Shown: positions 23,406-34,840 of the stretch, piece after piece
Numbering within the stretch: position 1 is the stretch's first letter
Layout of the letters: each line of letters begins with the position of its first letter
Assembly: GCA_031841125.1 (NCBI GenBank)
Contig: CM063109.1
Span: 27,561,321 to 27,625,320 of the forward strand
Direction of reading: 5' to 3'
Length of the DNA stretch: 64,000 bases
Source of the DNA: Acanthococcus lagerstroemiae
Lineage: Eukaryota; Arthropoda; Insecta; Hemiptera; Eriococcidae
Notes under the pieces: model-generated
Database searches by the model: none
What the model was told of the DNA's origin: nothing
The model's input: only the letters and a program-made list of their open reading frames with translations
Translations under genes and position numbers: made by a program

Positions 23406-24235
23406 CCTAGACCGTAGCACGTGACCAGTAAGTCGCGGTTCTCAGGCGATGCGATTTCAGCGGCGTAGATGCCGCCTATTATGCACAGCATGCTGGCTGC
23501 GATTCCGTAAAGAAATAGACATACAATTATCACGTGTATTGAGGTGGTCGCGAATATCAGGAGCCAGATCATGGCGAAAGTCAGAGCGCAGGAAAACAGT
23601 ATCAGTTTTCGGCTCACTTTGTCGCCCATCGCGAAGCATGCGACCACGCTGACCGGCGTTCCTGTGTACGAAATGGACGCGATCCACGAGATGTCTTCCG
23701 GGGTCGCAGCGAACGGCCGATGCGGCGACATGAGTATGGACGTTACTGATTGAGTGAATCCGACTTTGCATCCGTACAAGAAACTGCAAAGAAGAACTGA
23801 GAGAAAATCAAATTGCTTTGAGTAAACAGACTCGAGTTGAGGGAAACGTTATTGGCGTGTTCCACTTGATATGCGATTCGACCAATCATAAATGTGAAAA
23901 TTTTCAGCTTTGAACTCCATTTTCCCCCAGCCTCCCACTCCAAATTTTTCGTTCAAAATAGGTTTATAGTGCTACGTTTGTGCACGTACTGTAAACTGGG
24001 GTAACTTCGGATTTGTGGGGGTAATTCGGACATTGCCGATTTTAAACATTGAAACTGGAACATCGGTTTTCACCGCATGACAGTGTAGCTACAATTTCAG
24101 CTTTCGTTATGACATCCAAGTTAACGAAGAAATGACGCATCTAACCAGTGTTACTCTGGTTCTGACAACGCTCAAAATTCCCACACGAATCCGAACTTAC
24201 TCCAGTTTAAGCTATTATTTTGTTAGTGCTCAGCT

Positions 24236-25257
24236 CTTTCTGTAGATATTCCCGAAAAGGCGTATGATGGGCCAGCGAAATGGCATCTCCCTGCCTTGTA
24301 TTCTGCTTTCCAAAATCGGTTCATTAGTTGGTACCGATGGTGAAGAATTAGAAACGTTTCGCGTAAGCCGTGGCATTAGGCAAGGATGTGTATTGTCGCC
24401 GCTACTCTTTATTATCTGTGACAAGCACACCACGAGACAGGCTCTGGAGGATGGGAACGGCGAAATATCAATTAGTGGAAGGAAAATGTCCACCTTCCGG
24501 TTTGCGAACGACGCAACACTAATTGCAGCAGACGAGAATGAGATGGCAGAACTGATCCAAAGAGTGAAAGACGCAAGTGAGCAACTTGGCTAATACATCA
24601 ACGCTGACACTACTAAAGTCATGGTAGTGGATCGGAATGGCGGTGTCTTGCCGCAGAGCGATGCCTTGGATGAATTCGAATAAGTGAACAGCTTTGTCTA
24701 CTTGGGCTCCTTAGTGGAGTCGTGTGGCGGCTAGACTGTAGAAATTTCTCGCAGGGTTGCCCTTAGGAAGACAGCGATGATGCGACTGCGAAATGTAACG
24801 TGCTGCAGGAAACTTTCAAGAAGGCACCGCATGAAATTAGTTAAGACACTTATCTTCCTAGAGTCTCTGTACTAAGCAAGAGGGCAGAAAAAAGATGGAT
24901 TCCTTCGAAATGTGGACCTAACCCAAAATGTTACGAATACCTTGGACGGCGCGACGGACAAACGTGTCTATAATAGCAGAACTGAACGAGCCGCAACGGC
25001 TGAGTGCCCTGTGCGATAAAAGGATGCTGAGATTTCGGCCATGTAGCCCACAGAGATGGCGAAAACTTGGAGCGAAATATCATGCTCGGAAAGTCTCTGG
25101 TACCGGAGACAGAAGAAGATCGCTAACGTAGTGGACAGACTACATAAAGAACCGATTCAGATCTGTGGTGACAGCGGTCGCCATAGCCCAGGATCGTGAT
25201 AGGTAGAGAGATGCCATCGGAATTCAGAACAGTCGGTAGCGACTAGGACATAGATAT
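24236..25257 (+). mobile_element. Decayed LINE, reverse transcriptase and C-terminal part
   Basis: RT motifs GIRQGCVLSPLLF and, at the catalytic box, RFANDATLIAADENEM, where the YADD-type box has become FAND, so one catalytic aspartate is lost. Further on come VYLGSLVES, VALRKTAMMRLRN, LRIPWTARRTNVSII and a final WTDYIKNRFRSVV block. Several stops and frameshifts are present. The layout matches RTE/BovB-like elements. It lies inside the intron of array gene 3, sense-opposite to it. Confidence 0.88.
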
Positions 25258-25676
25258 GATGATAGTTAGTGCTTTCTTAGTATTCAATCCATTCATAAGA
25301 TATGTCCAAAAAACCGCGATGGACAGGCAAATGGTAGCCCTCCTATTTCGGATTCAAAGTCAGATCTTATTCGTTAATGTTTCGTTAATGAATGCTGGCT
25401 TTCATTTCGTTAATGCTCACCCTTTCCCACGGTTACCCTTTATCACATTGGGAGAGGCCAAGGAAATGGCATCCCCGCCCATATTGAGGTCGCGCTGTGT
25501 GTTCAGTCTTATCCACTTTGTTGGCAAATTACCTTAGAGGGAAAGGCCTTATTGTCAAATACGTCACTGGACAAATTCTTTGTATCTATTTTTAATCTAA
25601 CTTAGGCTTAGGTTAAATCAATAACGAAAAGGTATGGCATGCCGCTTCTCGAGTAATTTTAGTTTTAATTTGTTCT

Positions 25677-25680
<4 letters not shown>

Positions 25681-25715
<35 letters not shown>

Positions 25716-25754
25716 CCCCTCCCCCCCTCCCTCCCTCTCCCCTCTCTCTCTCTC
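25681..25754. repeat. (CT)n tract
   Basis: CT dinucleotides followed by C-rich imperfect units. Confidence 0.95.
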
Positions 25755-25899
25755 AAATATCAAAGAAGGGGACGTACACCTTGGGGATATCTCGCCAGTA
25801 AAACACGTTATTAATGAATATTGTGTTTGTTTTGAACTCACCCAAACTTGATGAAAGAATCTGCCGGTATGTAGCTGTCGATATTGAGATGTATACCAT

Positions 25900-27903
25900 T
25901 TCGTCTTCTTTTTCTTGTTTCTCCTCTGCTTCAGCTGGATGTGCGTGTGATGTATTTAATTAGGCATCGTATTCACGTGAAGTATACGTCAAGCTACTCA
26001 AGTTTACTGTTTACGATAGGTAACTAAGTAATGTGTCTTCTAGTCGTATTGGTAGATAGCATGCAACCGAAATTATCACCTGAAAGTTTCGTTTCGAGGA
26101 CGGTACTATCGTCTGTAAATGTCTCAAATTTTATGTGTTTGTGGTAATTTACTCAATAAATAAATTCATCGAGTTTCCTTTAACAATCCCGTCTGAGGAA
26201 CATTTCGTAGGCCCTATTCCTCTCCCTCACCTGAAAAGAAGAGGGCCGTCCCTCTGCAGAGTCGAAAAAGTAGCCCCCCCCCCCGTCTAGCTCATTGAAT
26301 TTGAAATGTTTCTTTGCGCTCTATTTTTGCTAGTAACACGAAAGTATTTCGCGCTTTTCAGTTCACTAATTTTGATAAGTTGGTAATTTGGTAACTTTTT
26401 TTTTTTTTTTTTAATGGCATGGTGACTCGATAATTCGAAATGATCGCGAATTTTAAATTTTATAGTCAGCGAAATCCAATTTTCCCTTTTCCACGCACAA
26501 CCAGAAAGGAAATAAATGTTTGTGCTCCCGTATCCGTCGGTATCAGCGCGGTGGCGATGTGGGGAATGTCAGAGCTTCTTCATCTTCATATGAAATAGCG
26601 AGGGAGGAGGAAGGGGGAGGGGTAACTGTATCAAAACTGATACAGTTGATTTTTTATTTTTCAATACCAGTGGGCAGAAGATTCAAATTACCATGTTTGG
26701 AAAACTTCCTAAAAGTTTCCATTGTTGTTAAATTTGAGGTTGAAGTTCTGATGTTCCGCGATGTACTGTCTAAACTCATCATGACACATTCTTTTTTTTC
26801 TTTTTTCAATTTACTATAAATTTGTTTTGCCGTGGTCAGTTTTGGTTTTAGACGCCTGATTTCCCCTGAAACCACCGGCGTAGGGTGGTTTCAGTCTTAG
26901 GAAGGGGTGGGAGGAGGGTTAGTAGTCGCCACAGCATATCCCGTCATTTTATTGGTGGAATTTATGCGCTAGAATACATTCTAACATGCTCTTTTTGACA
27001 GCGTTGAGGGTTCTAACTTCGCGTTCCTACGCCGATGCGTGTAAATTCATGTCAGTGGGCTCCAGTAAATAGTGGCTTCGATGGTCATATAAGACATAAA
27101 TACATTTTTTACATATTGTACCAAATTTACAAAAATTGTTCAAAATAACGGCTATTTTGCGTTTCATCATTCTAAAAAAAGCAGCTCGTGTTTGGAAGAA
27201 GAAAAATAGAAAAAAAAGTTGAAAAAATTTACGGATAGGTAAATGTCGAAATTTTAAAGTTGAGGACGTTGAAACACTACCTGGTGCTTCAGTGTTATCC
27301 GTATTAAGGGCAATGTACCAACGTTCTTCGTTTCAAAATTCAATTGTATTTACCAAATTAAAGGTTTTTCCAGGTAATTTTCTCTTTTTTTTTTTTTTGT
27401 TCTTAATATTTCAGTTTTATTTAGTTTCCTCTGGCGTTTCAGTTTACAATAAAATTTGAACAACAGTTGAGGGGCTTAGGTGCAAACAAGACATGTTCCA
27501 GAAAGTCTTTTTTCCCCCAAGACTTTTGAAAAACTGATTCTCAAAAACCCTATTTTTCATTTGTGGTAAAAGTTATTTTAAAACATCTTTCAGAGGTTTA
27601 ATATATGTTTACGAAAAATAAAATTGATGACTCTCCCTCCTCGGGGGGGGGGGGGTAGAGCCACAATATGTATTGGAATAGGTATGTCAGTTTTGACCCC
27701 AACGCTATTTCTAAGTCATATAATTCGTGTAGAAGCGTTGAATATTACTAACGAACGCATACTGAACTTGAAGTTGCATTGAAATAACCCTTCATCCCTT
27801 CATTTTGGGTAATACTGATGAAAAATCCCGAAGAAATACGTCCTCAGAATACGTTTGAAAAGTCATCAGAACAGCGACAAAAACATTCGTGTACCATTCC
27901 AAC
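25900..27903. other. Gene-poor interval upstream of array gene 3
   Basis: No gene recognised. Poly-T and poly-C runs at about 26276, 26397 and 27384. The open frame at 26520-26819 has no family resemblance. Confidence 0.4.
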
Positions 27904-28492
27904 CATAGGCGCCGACTTATGGAAAATATTGGGGGGGGCAGAATCGGTCAGAGCGCGGTTTTTTCTTTGATTATTTTATTGAGATGCGTCTGATATTTCG
28001 GTATTATCGATTTTATTCTTGTTCGTTTTCTTTTTTTTTTTTTTTCTTTTTTCTTTTTTGTTAAATTTAAACATTGCTGATAAAATTTGTTGTTCTTTTT
28101 CCATTATTGATTTGAAAATATTGAGGGGGCGTCGCCCCTCCAAAGTATTTATAGGGGGGGGGGGGCTAAAAAGTGCCAAGTCGGCGCTTATGATTCCAAC
28201 AACGTAAACTGAATACCTTTTACACAATGCAACTTCAATTTTATCATCCAGCCTGCCCAAAACGTGATAGCGCAAAGCCTAGTCCTCAAAATTAACATGG
28301 TCCATTGGAACATGTCATTTTTAACTACATACCTGTGCTTTCAAGGCCCGTTTTACACTGAACAATGTGAAGTTGGAGAAAATCTTTACACCATTCAATT
28401 TGGCTTGAAATGTTCTATCCAGTATCATGCTGAACTCATTCTTGAGAAATTTGGAACATGTCTTGCTTGCATCTAGACCCCTCAGTTATGAA
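27465..28492. repeat. Possible interrupted foldback repeat
   Basis: GCAAACAAGACATGTTCCA near 27481-27499 is inverted at 28448-28466, and TTGAAGTTGCATTG near 27770 is inverted near 28225. The MITE at 27904-28192 sits between the arms, so the outer element would be older. Arm similarity elsewhere is weak. Confidence 0.4.
27904..28192. mobile_element. hAT-type MITE (289 bp) with perfect 8-bp target duplication
   Basis: Ends CATAGGCGCCGACTT and AAGTCGGCGCTTATG. Flanked by ATTCCAAC on both sides (27896-27903 and 28193-28200). It contains long G runs near both ends and a poly-T core. Confidence 0.92.
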
Positions 28493-28527
28493 TAGGGCCT
28501 CCAAAATGCTGTAAAATGATACTCATA

Positions 28528-28880
28528 TGTGACCTGAAATCATGAAATGTGCCTCTGGTATCAAAAATTCAGTTTTCACTTTCTTTACAATTCTTATAAA
28601 AAAACATCACGCTCTTTCGATTGAAACTAATTGCTGCTTCTTATTTATTAGTTCTTCCACAAACTGCATTTAAAAATTGCGTCAAAGTTTAAAAACATCC
28701 GTTTACATGGCGTCGTGTGAAACGGGCCTACGGGAATGACAGAGAACAAGAATTCCAAACGCGGTTGCCATAGCAACGCGAAACGCACGGCCACTCCATC
28801 CCATCTTTACACTCCTTCATCTCAAAAACCTGTTTTTGCACGAGAGGCACATTTCATGATTCCAGGTCACATATTGATTT
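28528..28880. repeat. Inverted-repeat element with about 33-bp ends
   Basis: ATATGTGACCTGAAATCATG..AAATGTGCCTCT at the left is inverted at 28848-28877. It contains GTTGCCATAGCAAC. A second inverted pair, GGCCCGTTTTACAC at 28345 and GTGTGAAACGGGCC near 28715-28728, overlaps it, so the history is complex. Confidence 0.6.
28764..28777. promoter_or_regulatory. Perfect X-box-like palindrome
   Basis: GTTGCCATAGCAAC matches the RFX-factor X-box consensus and is extended by CGCG on each side. No ciliary gene starts nearby, and it lies in a transposon-like repeat, so function is doubtful. Confidence 0.4.
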
Positions 28881-31224
28881 TACATATTTTTACATATGTG
28901 TAAGACAACCGCATATTTTGGCCATATTTGGGGTAAAAAAAGTCGCATATTCCAGTCATTTTTTGCATACTATGCCGCACTCTAGTAATGATTTATTTCT
29001 TTTACAAAGTATCCTCAGAGCTGTGTACAATACTAGCCGGAAAAGTATCTTGGAAAATTTGGAAGATTAGTCCGGAAAATCAGGAAAAGTCAGGGAAGAC
29101 TATTCCAAAAAAATGTGGCTGTCTTGTGTAAAAACCGTGAAACTCGTTCAATTGGTTGAAAAACGAAGATACAGAATTTTGAAAATAAAACATTACAAAA
29201 CAGTTTCAGGAAGTTATTAAAATTCAGGTGGGAAATTTTTTGACCTTTTTCTTAGCGTCAAGTAGGATCGACTGAGAGAAACCAAAGTTTCAAAATGACA
29301 ACAACGTTTGAACACATTTCCAGTGAAAAATTTCTTCTTCCTGAAGAGAAGGTCAGGACGTGCCAAGACTTGCCACCAACTTTCGAATTTTGAATGAGAA
29401 GGCATCGAGCAAATCATCGAATTAGAGGTGTTCAGATGGTTGACATGACCTTTCAAATTTTTTATAAGGCTCCAGTTCCATCTCCAAAATCTCGAATTCC
29501 GATTTAAAATTGTTATGATTCTGAAAATCAAATCACATGTTGAACAAATTCTTCGAGTCGACGATGACTAGAGATATTGAATGCTGTTGATGGTTCTAGG
29601 TAATCTCTTAGTTGATTCTAATTAAATATTGATGAGGGTTTTCGGGCTACTGATTTCGAATTATCGATTACATTCTTCATTTGTCTCGATTCGAACCCAT
29701 AAAATTCTTCTCATTCAAGAAAGGAGGGGTTCGTAGTGATACCCGGTCGATACGATAAAGAAAATCAATATGTTCAGTTCTGATATTTACATAATGTACT
29801 TACAAACATTTGAGAAAAACTGAGGATTCAAGGAATATTTCAAACAAAAAAATGTTCTTAGTGATAAGTTACAAGAATATTAAATGAACGACTTATTAAT
29901 AATATCTATTTAACTGAAATAATTTAGATTTTGTGGTCCACATACTACTAAAAAATTGACCTTGTTTTCCTTCAGCATGGTAGAAAGTAAACTAATGTAA
30001 AAGAATAATTGAAGAGCTTTTTATTTTTATTTTTTTCAAAATGACCCTTGTATATCCCAAGTTTTAGAATTTTTATCAGTTTGGTTGGCTTTTAGTTCTG
30101 GTGTAGTAAAGTATTTTCTATTGTCGCTTGAGAGTCGTACCTACCTGTGAAAGATGAATGTTGCCCTCCCTTAAAATAGCCACCAAACAGAGGTATCTTT
30201 TTGGAATTGAAGACCAACGAAGTTATTTAATTTCGTGCTGGACTCGGAACCTCTTCAGTAATTGTAGTTGAAGCACTTTGTTGGAGGTTTGCCTCTCATG
30301 AATGTTGAAGGATCTAACCTCTATTGTAAGAAATTCTGTTCACGAGCCTTTGCCGTACCTAAGCTCACTGTACGATTATTGGATATTGACCTCGACTTCA
30401 AAGCTGCTTGGTTCGAACAAGAAGTACATTAGACTGGTCCAGGAACATAATTTCTATAGGCAGATCTTTCTACGTTATTTCGGATTCTTTTCTTTTCCCC
30501 TAAATCAACTCGCAGTTTGGCAAAGGACACGGCCATTTTGTTTAACGAAGCATCATCTTACAAGCCTGGTGTGAAGAGAGACGGGTGTCAAAACCCCAAT
30601 CATTTTTCAAGTTAACCAAGTTCTTGATTTCCCTAGTAGATAGTTGAGTCTGCTGGGCTAAAATTTATGAAATCCTAGTCTGCAGCTTCACCGTCGACAA
30701 TTCCTTCTCTCTGTTGTGAAAAAAGGCTTGAGCCGCGTTTGTCACCTTTAGTGACAGATTCAAAATTTCTGTTAGGGAAGGGCTAATGACAGACCTGTTT
30801 ACCTTATGTGTTATAAAGTACCAAGTAACAAGAAAAAGTAATCTTCTTTGATGTGAGCCAGAAAAAGAAGGGATGCAAGGCTTCTCTAATCATTTGCTGG
30901 ATTCGCCTCTGCTCATCTTAATGTCTGTATTTATTGTTAGTGTTCAGAGTTTCGATTTTACTTGAAGAATGATTTCCCGAAACTAATTTTCTCTAAAAAT
31001 TGTCATTTTGAGGTACCTATCAGTTCTATCAGGTAGGGCAATCCAGTTCCAACACCATATCGCGATTATCTGTATCCACGGAGTGATTTGCGTTCAAAGT
31101 CCATTATTGTCCACAAGAATTATGCTTTTTCCAGACAGTTCTCGGCGTTTCTTAAAAAATATATTTTTGTATAAAACTGGTTTTGAAAAAAATACTATTT
31201 TTTAGTTAAGTAAACGATGGCATG
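28881..31224. other. Non-coding interval
   Basis: No gene or clear element seen over about 2.3 kb. Short frames at 29217-29531 (-) and 30302-30574 (+) have no recognisable domain or splice context. Confidence 0.4.
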
Positions 31225-31620
31225 CAGGGGCGAAACTATGGGGGGCGTGGGGTTGATACACCCCAATATTTTGGCAGACGACAAATTTTAAAACTGTTCA
31301 TTTGACCCCCCCTCCCAATAATTTAACAATCGGCAAATTTTGAAACTGTTCATTTGAATTTTCATTTTTTATGCCTGTTTGTTTATTTATTTATTCTCTT
31401 CTTCAATTAAAAAATATTTCGATTAAGAAATTGACAAATATTTTTTAAACATTTTGTCGGCGAATTTTTAGTTTTCAAAAAATATTTGCCGGCAAATTAT
31501 TCTTCCCCACTTTTCCAAACTGAAAGTCAAATTTCGTTTCTGAAAATGGAGTACCTGGACCCCTGTTAGAGACTAGTCAGTCAAAAGCAGAAGGTTTCAA
31601 GCTGAGTATCGAACGTTATT
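31225..31620 (+). mobile_element. Dispersed element B, copy 2 (5' fragment)
   Basis: Starts CAGGGGCGAAACTATGG. Colinear with the minus-strand copy at 22583-22933, with an extra internal duplication of about 57 bp (CAAATTTTAAAACTGTTC followed by CAAATTTTGAAACTGTTC). Confidence 0.7.
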
Positions 31621-31984
31621 TGAAAGGTTGAAACAAAGCTGAAATGTGGAAGACATCTCGAAAATCTGAAAGTCGGGAGCAAACGTTGAATTTCAAATTT
31701 CGATGACTATTCAGACTGCCAGCGCAAAAGAGTCGCCCTCTATAATTTTAGGCACGTGAAAAAAAAAAGGAACTATTGAAACTCTACATATTTTAGAAAA
31801 ATTTATCAGATTGAAATGAAAATTGTCTCTGAGGAAGAAAAATTTTATGTGCTATAAATTTTGTCCTAATCATTTTTTCAATAAACGCTTTCGTTTTCAT
31901 AATATTTTGAGATTTTTTCCTATGCCTGTAAATGAAATATTCCCCTCGATCAGGGTTACATTCTGTAATGTAGTTATTCATTCC

Positions 31985-33005
31985 CTTCCTCACTCTGTCA
32001 CTCGCTCACCCAGTTTAGTGATTCACTTAGTTAATGAATCACTTACTCGGTGATTCACTCAGTCACTCGCTTACTTATTTAGTGATTCACTCACTTACTC
32101 AGTTATTCATTAATTCTCTAATTCAGTTATTCATTCACTTCGTCACTCCGTCACTCACTGAGTCAGTGATTTACTCACTCACGCAGTCATTCGCTTACTT
32201 ATTTAGTGATTCACTTAGTCACTCACTTATTTATTGAGTTATTTACTCAGTTACTCCGTCACAAACTCAATGAGTCAGTGATTCACTCAGTTACTTGCTT
32301 ACTTATTCAGTTATTCACACAGTTACTCAATCACTTACTCAGTGACTCAGTGATTCACTTACTTATTTAGTAGTTATTCACTCATTCTGTAATGTAGTTC
32401 ACTTCCTCACTCCGTCACTCACCCAATAAGTCAGTGATTTCCTCACTCACTCAGTTATTTGCTTACTTATTTAGTGATTCACTCAGTCGCTCGCTTCCTT
32501 ATCCAGTTATTCACACAGTTACTCCATCACTTACTCAGTGACTCAGTGATTCACTTGTCACACGCTAATTTATTGGGTTATTCACTCAGTTACAATCACT
32601 TAGTGACTCAGTGATTCGCCCAGTTACTTGCTTACTTATTTAGTTATTCACACAGTTACTCAATCACTTACTCAGTGACTCAGTGATTTACTCAGTCGCT
32701 CAATTAGTTATCCACTAATTTTGTAATGTAATTATTCATTCACTTCCTCACTATGCCACTTACTCAATAAGTCAGTGATTCACTCACGCAGTCATTTGCT
32801 TACTTATTTAGTGATTCACTCAGATACTCAATCACTTACTCAATGATTCAGTGATTCACTCACTTACTTAGTCTTGCACTCATTCTCTAATTTAGTTCTT
32901 CATTCACTTCCTTACTCTAGCATTCACTCAATAAGTCAGTGATTCACTCAGTTACTTGCTTACTTATTTAGTGATTCACTCACTCATTTAGTTATTCATT
33001 CATTC
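31985..33005. repeat. About 1-kb degenerate minisatellite (TGATTCACTCA type)
   Basis: Continuous recurrence of AGTGATTCACT, CAGTTATTCAC, CGCTTACTTATTTAG and TCACTCA words with a 4-bp sub-rhythm (CACT/TACT/CAGT). Longer higher-order units of roughly 75-125 bp recur (TTACTTATTTAGTGATTCAC). Open frames here are by-products of the repeat. Confidence 0.9.
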
Positions 33006-33879
33006 TCTGTTGTGTGTTCCTCTCAAGTATTCCTAGGCGACAGAAATGCATGGAGACGGGATTCTGCTGAGTAAAGGATTTCAGAACGAATCCTTAGCAG
33101 AACAATTTAGAACGTACAGGAATAGAATACTTTATACCACCCCCCTCCATTCCATCAAATGTTTGGATATTATTATGAGATAATTGAACAATTTGTTCTA
33201 GCCATTTACTTAGCCATGTTTGAAAGTTAAAACATACTAAAATCTGTAAAGGTGTCAGAAGGTTTTCAACTCACTGACTTAGCCCCCCTCCCCCCCCCCC
33301 CAAAAAAAAATTGACTGTCAAAGTCGGCATTTTTTGAGAAATTAGACCATTTAATCGGCATTTTAAACCTTGTTAAAAAATAAAATAGGTAAGAGTCATC
33401 AAGACTCCTCAGACTCGGTTTAAGACTAGGCTCTTGTCTAATTAAACTGGCTACCTATATCTTTTAAAAACGGGTTTAAAAATGTTCATAACTTCCACAC
33501 AGTGTTGAAGATCATCGATACTTAATCACGACTTTCGAGGATTCTTTTAAATTTATTTAGGACACTGTGAGTTCCATTTGCGACTTTCTGAGGCTCTTTC
33601 TAATTTGTTGAAAGCTTATGAAGAAAGTTTAGGACTCATTAAGGCTTTTTAAACTCTTCAAGACTGCGTAAGATTTTCCAAAATCCTTTCAAAATTTCAT
33701 ACTTTTTTTCCCTTTTTAAGTTATATACAGGTGATTCTTGTGTGCAGGAGACCGTTTTGCTTCTCTGCTTTTCTGGTTCTCTGCGTGCATCACATCGACA
33801 GAAACATAATTAAGATCTCAATTTTAACAAGAAGAAAACTTCGTACTTAGTGCGATTCCTGAAGATTTGCTTAAGATTT

Positions 33880-34840
33880 TTTGACTAAGGGAAATGCACT
33901 TAATTCGAGACCGAGGAATACTGCTGGACTCCAAACTAACCTACAAGGATCACATTAGCCAAATCACTATGAGGGTAACTAGAAATTTAGGTTTCATTAT
34001 GCGGACAGGTGCATACTTTTCGAACATGACCACACTGAAAATACTTTACTTCGCATACGTGAGATCACATCTAGAATTTGGAAATGTAATCTGAAGCCCG
34101 TATGAGAAAACTAGAATACAGCAGATTGAACTCTCCCCCCCCCCCAAAAAAAAAAAGAAGTTTAAAGTACCTGTATTAAAAAGTGTTGGAATATTATCCG
34201 CTAGATATCTTGCAAAGAAATATAAGAATGAGAAGATCAATTGAGGAGAATATAAAAATTATCGAATTCGAGATGTTCGTACCGAGTATACTGGGATCCA
34301 TACAAAGACTTGGTTAAAGGCTTCGAAATGGACACGCTGCTGGTAAGGCGCCAGCTATTTTCTTTACTGTATGTTTACAAACTCCGTTATAGCAAAATAG
34401 ACGCCCCCCTCCAACTAAATCGAATAGGAATTAAAGTACCATCTCACCCAAACAGGACAGGGGAGCTGTTTCATCTTATTACCGTCCAAACCGAAAATTA
34501 CCGTTCTAGTGGACTAAACTCAATTCTTCATCTGTATAATAAATTAACACTACAGTCTCCAGAAATGGATATCTTAAGAAATATAGAAGTTACCTGTCTT
34601 TCTATACCTCACTTGATGTTCTCTCTCCACATCACTACCTACCATTGTTATCATTCTGATATACCTTGTGTTCCCATCCTTCTCATCCATCATCTCTCCC
34701 AAACTCCCTCCTTCCCCACCCTCTTCTCTTCTTTTCTCTCTCTCTCCCTTCGTGTCTGTCTGTCTGCCCGTCTGCCTGCCTGTCTGTTTGCCTCTCTCTT
34801 TCTCTTATTTAGTTTTTATTTTACTTTTTTTAAGTAATCA
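33880..34840 (+). mobile_element. Decayed LINE, RT C-terminal region (Jockey/CR1-like)
   Basis: IRDRGILLDSKLTYKDHI, then NLGFIMRTGAYFSNMTTLK, YVRSHLEFGNVI, RRQLFSLLYVYKLRY, and IKVPSHPNRTGELFHL followed by a segment like those ending such ORFs. Stops interrupt it at about 34093 and later. The tail runs into a CT/GTCT-rich tract (34680-34810). Confidence 0.8.

Larger units (their letters stand above)
23381..25899 (-). pseudogene. Truncated MFS transporter, array gene 3
   Basis: Exon 1 at 25899-25842 is intact (MVYISISTATYRQILSSSL plus G, donor GTGAGT). Exon 2 starts at 23796 after acceptor TCTCAG and matches its paralogues from FLYGCKVGFTQ through SWIASISYTGT, MGDKVSRKL and EIASPENRDLLVTCYG. 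It then stops matching at about 23407. The rest of the protein, eight or so membrane segments including ESPYYL and the second half, is missing here and was not found up to 19540. The break reads CTAG/GTAAGC, a good donor sequence, and continues into a dispersed repeat (23310-23405). A new intron with a lost or distant 3' part is possible, but truncation is more likely. The 2-kb intron holds a dead LINE (24236-25257). Confidence 0.85.

Noticed and set aside
32034..32237. Open frame in the minisatellite as a gene
   Set aside because: The frame simply reflects the repeat; composition is Ser/Leu/His cycling with no domain.
34610..34837. Extension of the LINE frame as a host protein
   Set aside because: After about 34600 the frame reads through CT/GTCT-rich low-complexity DNA.
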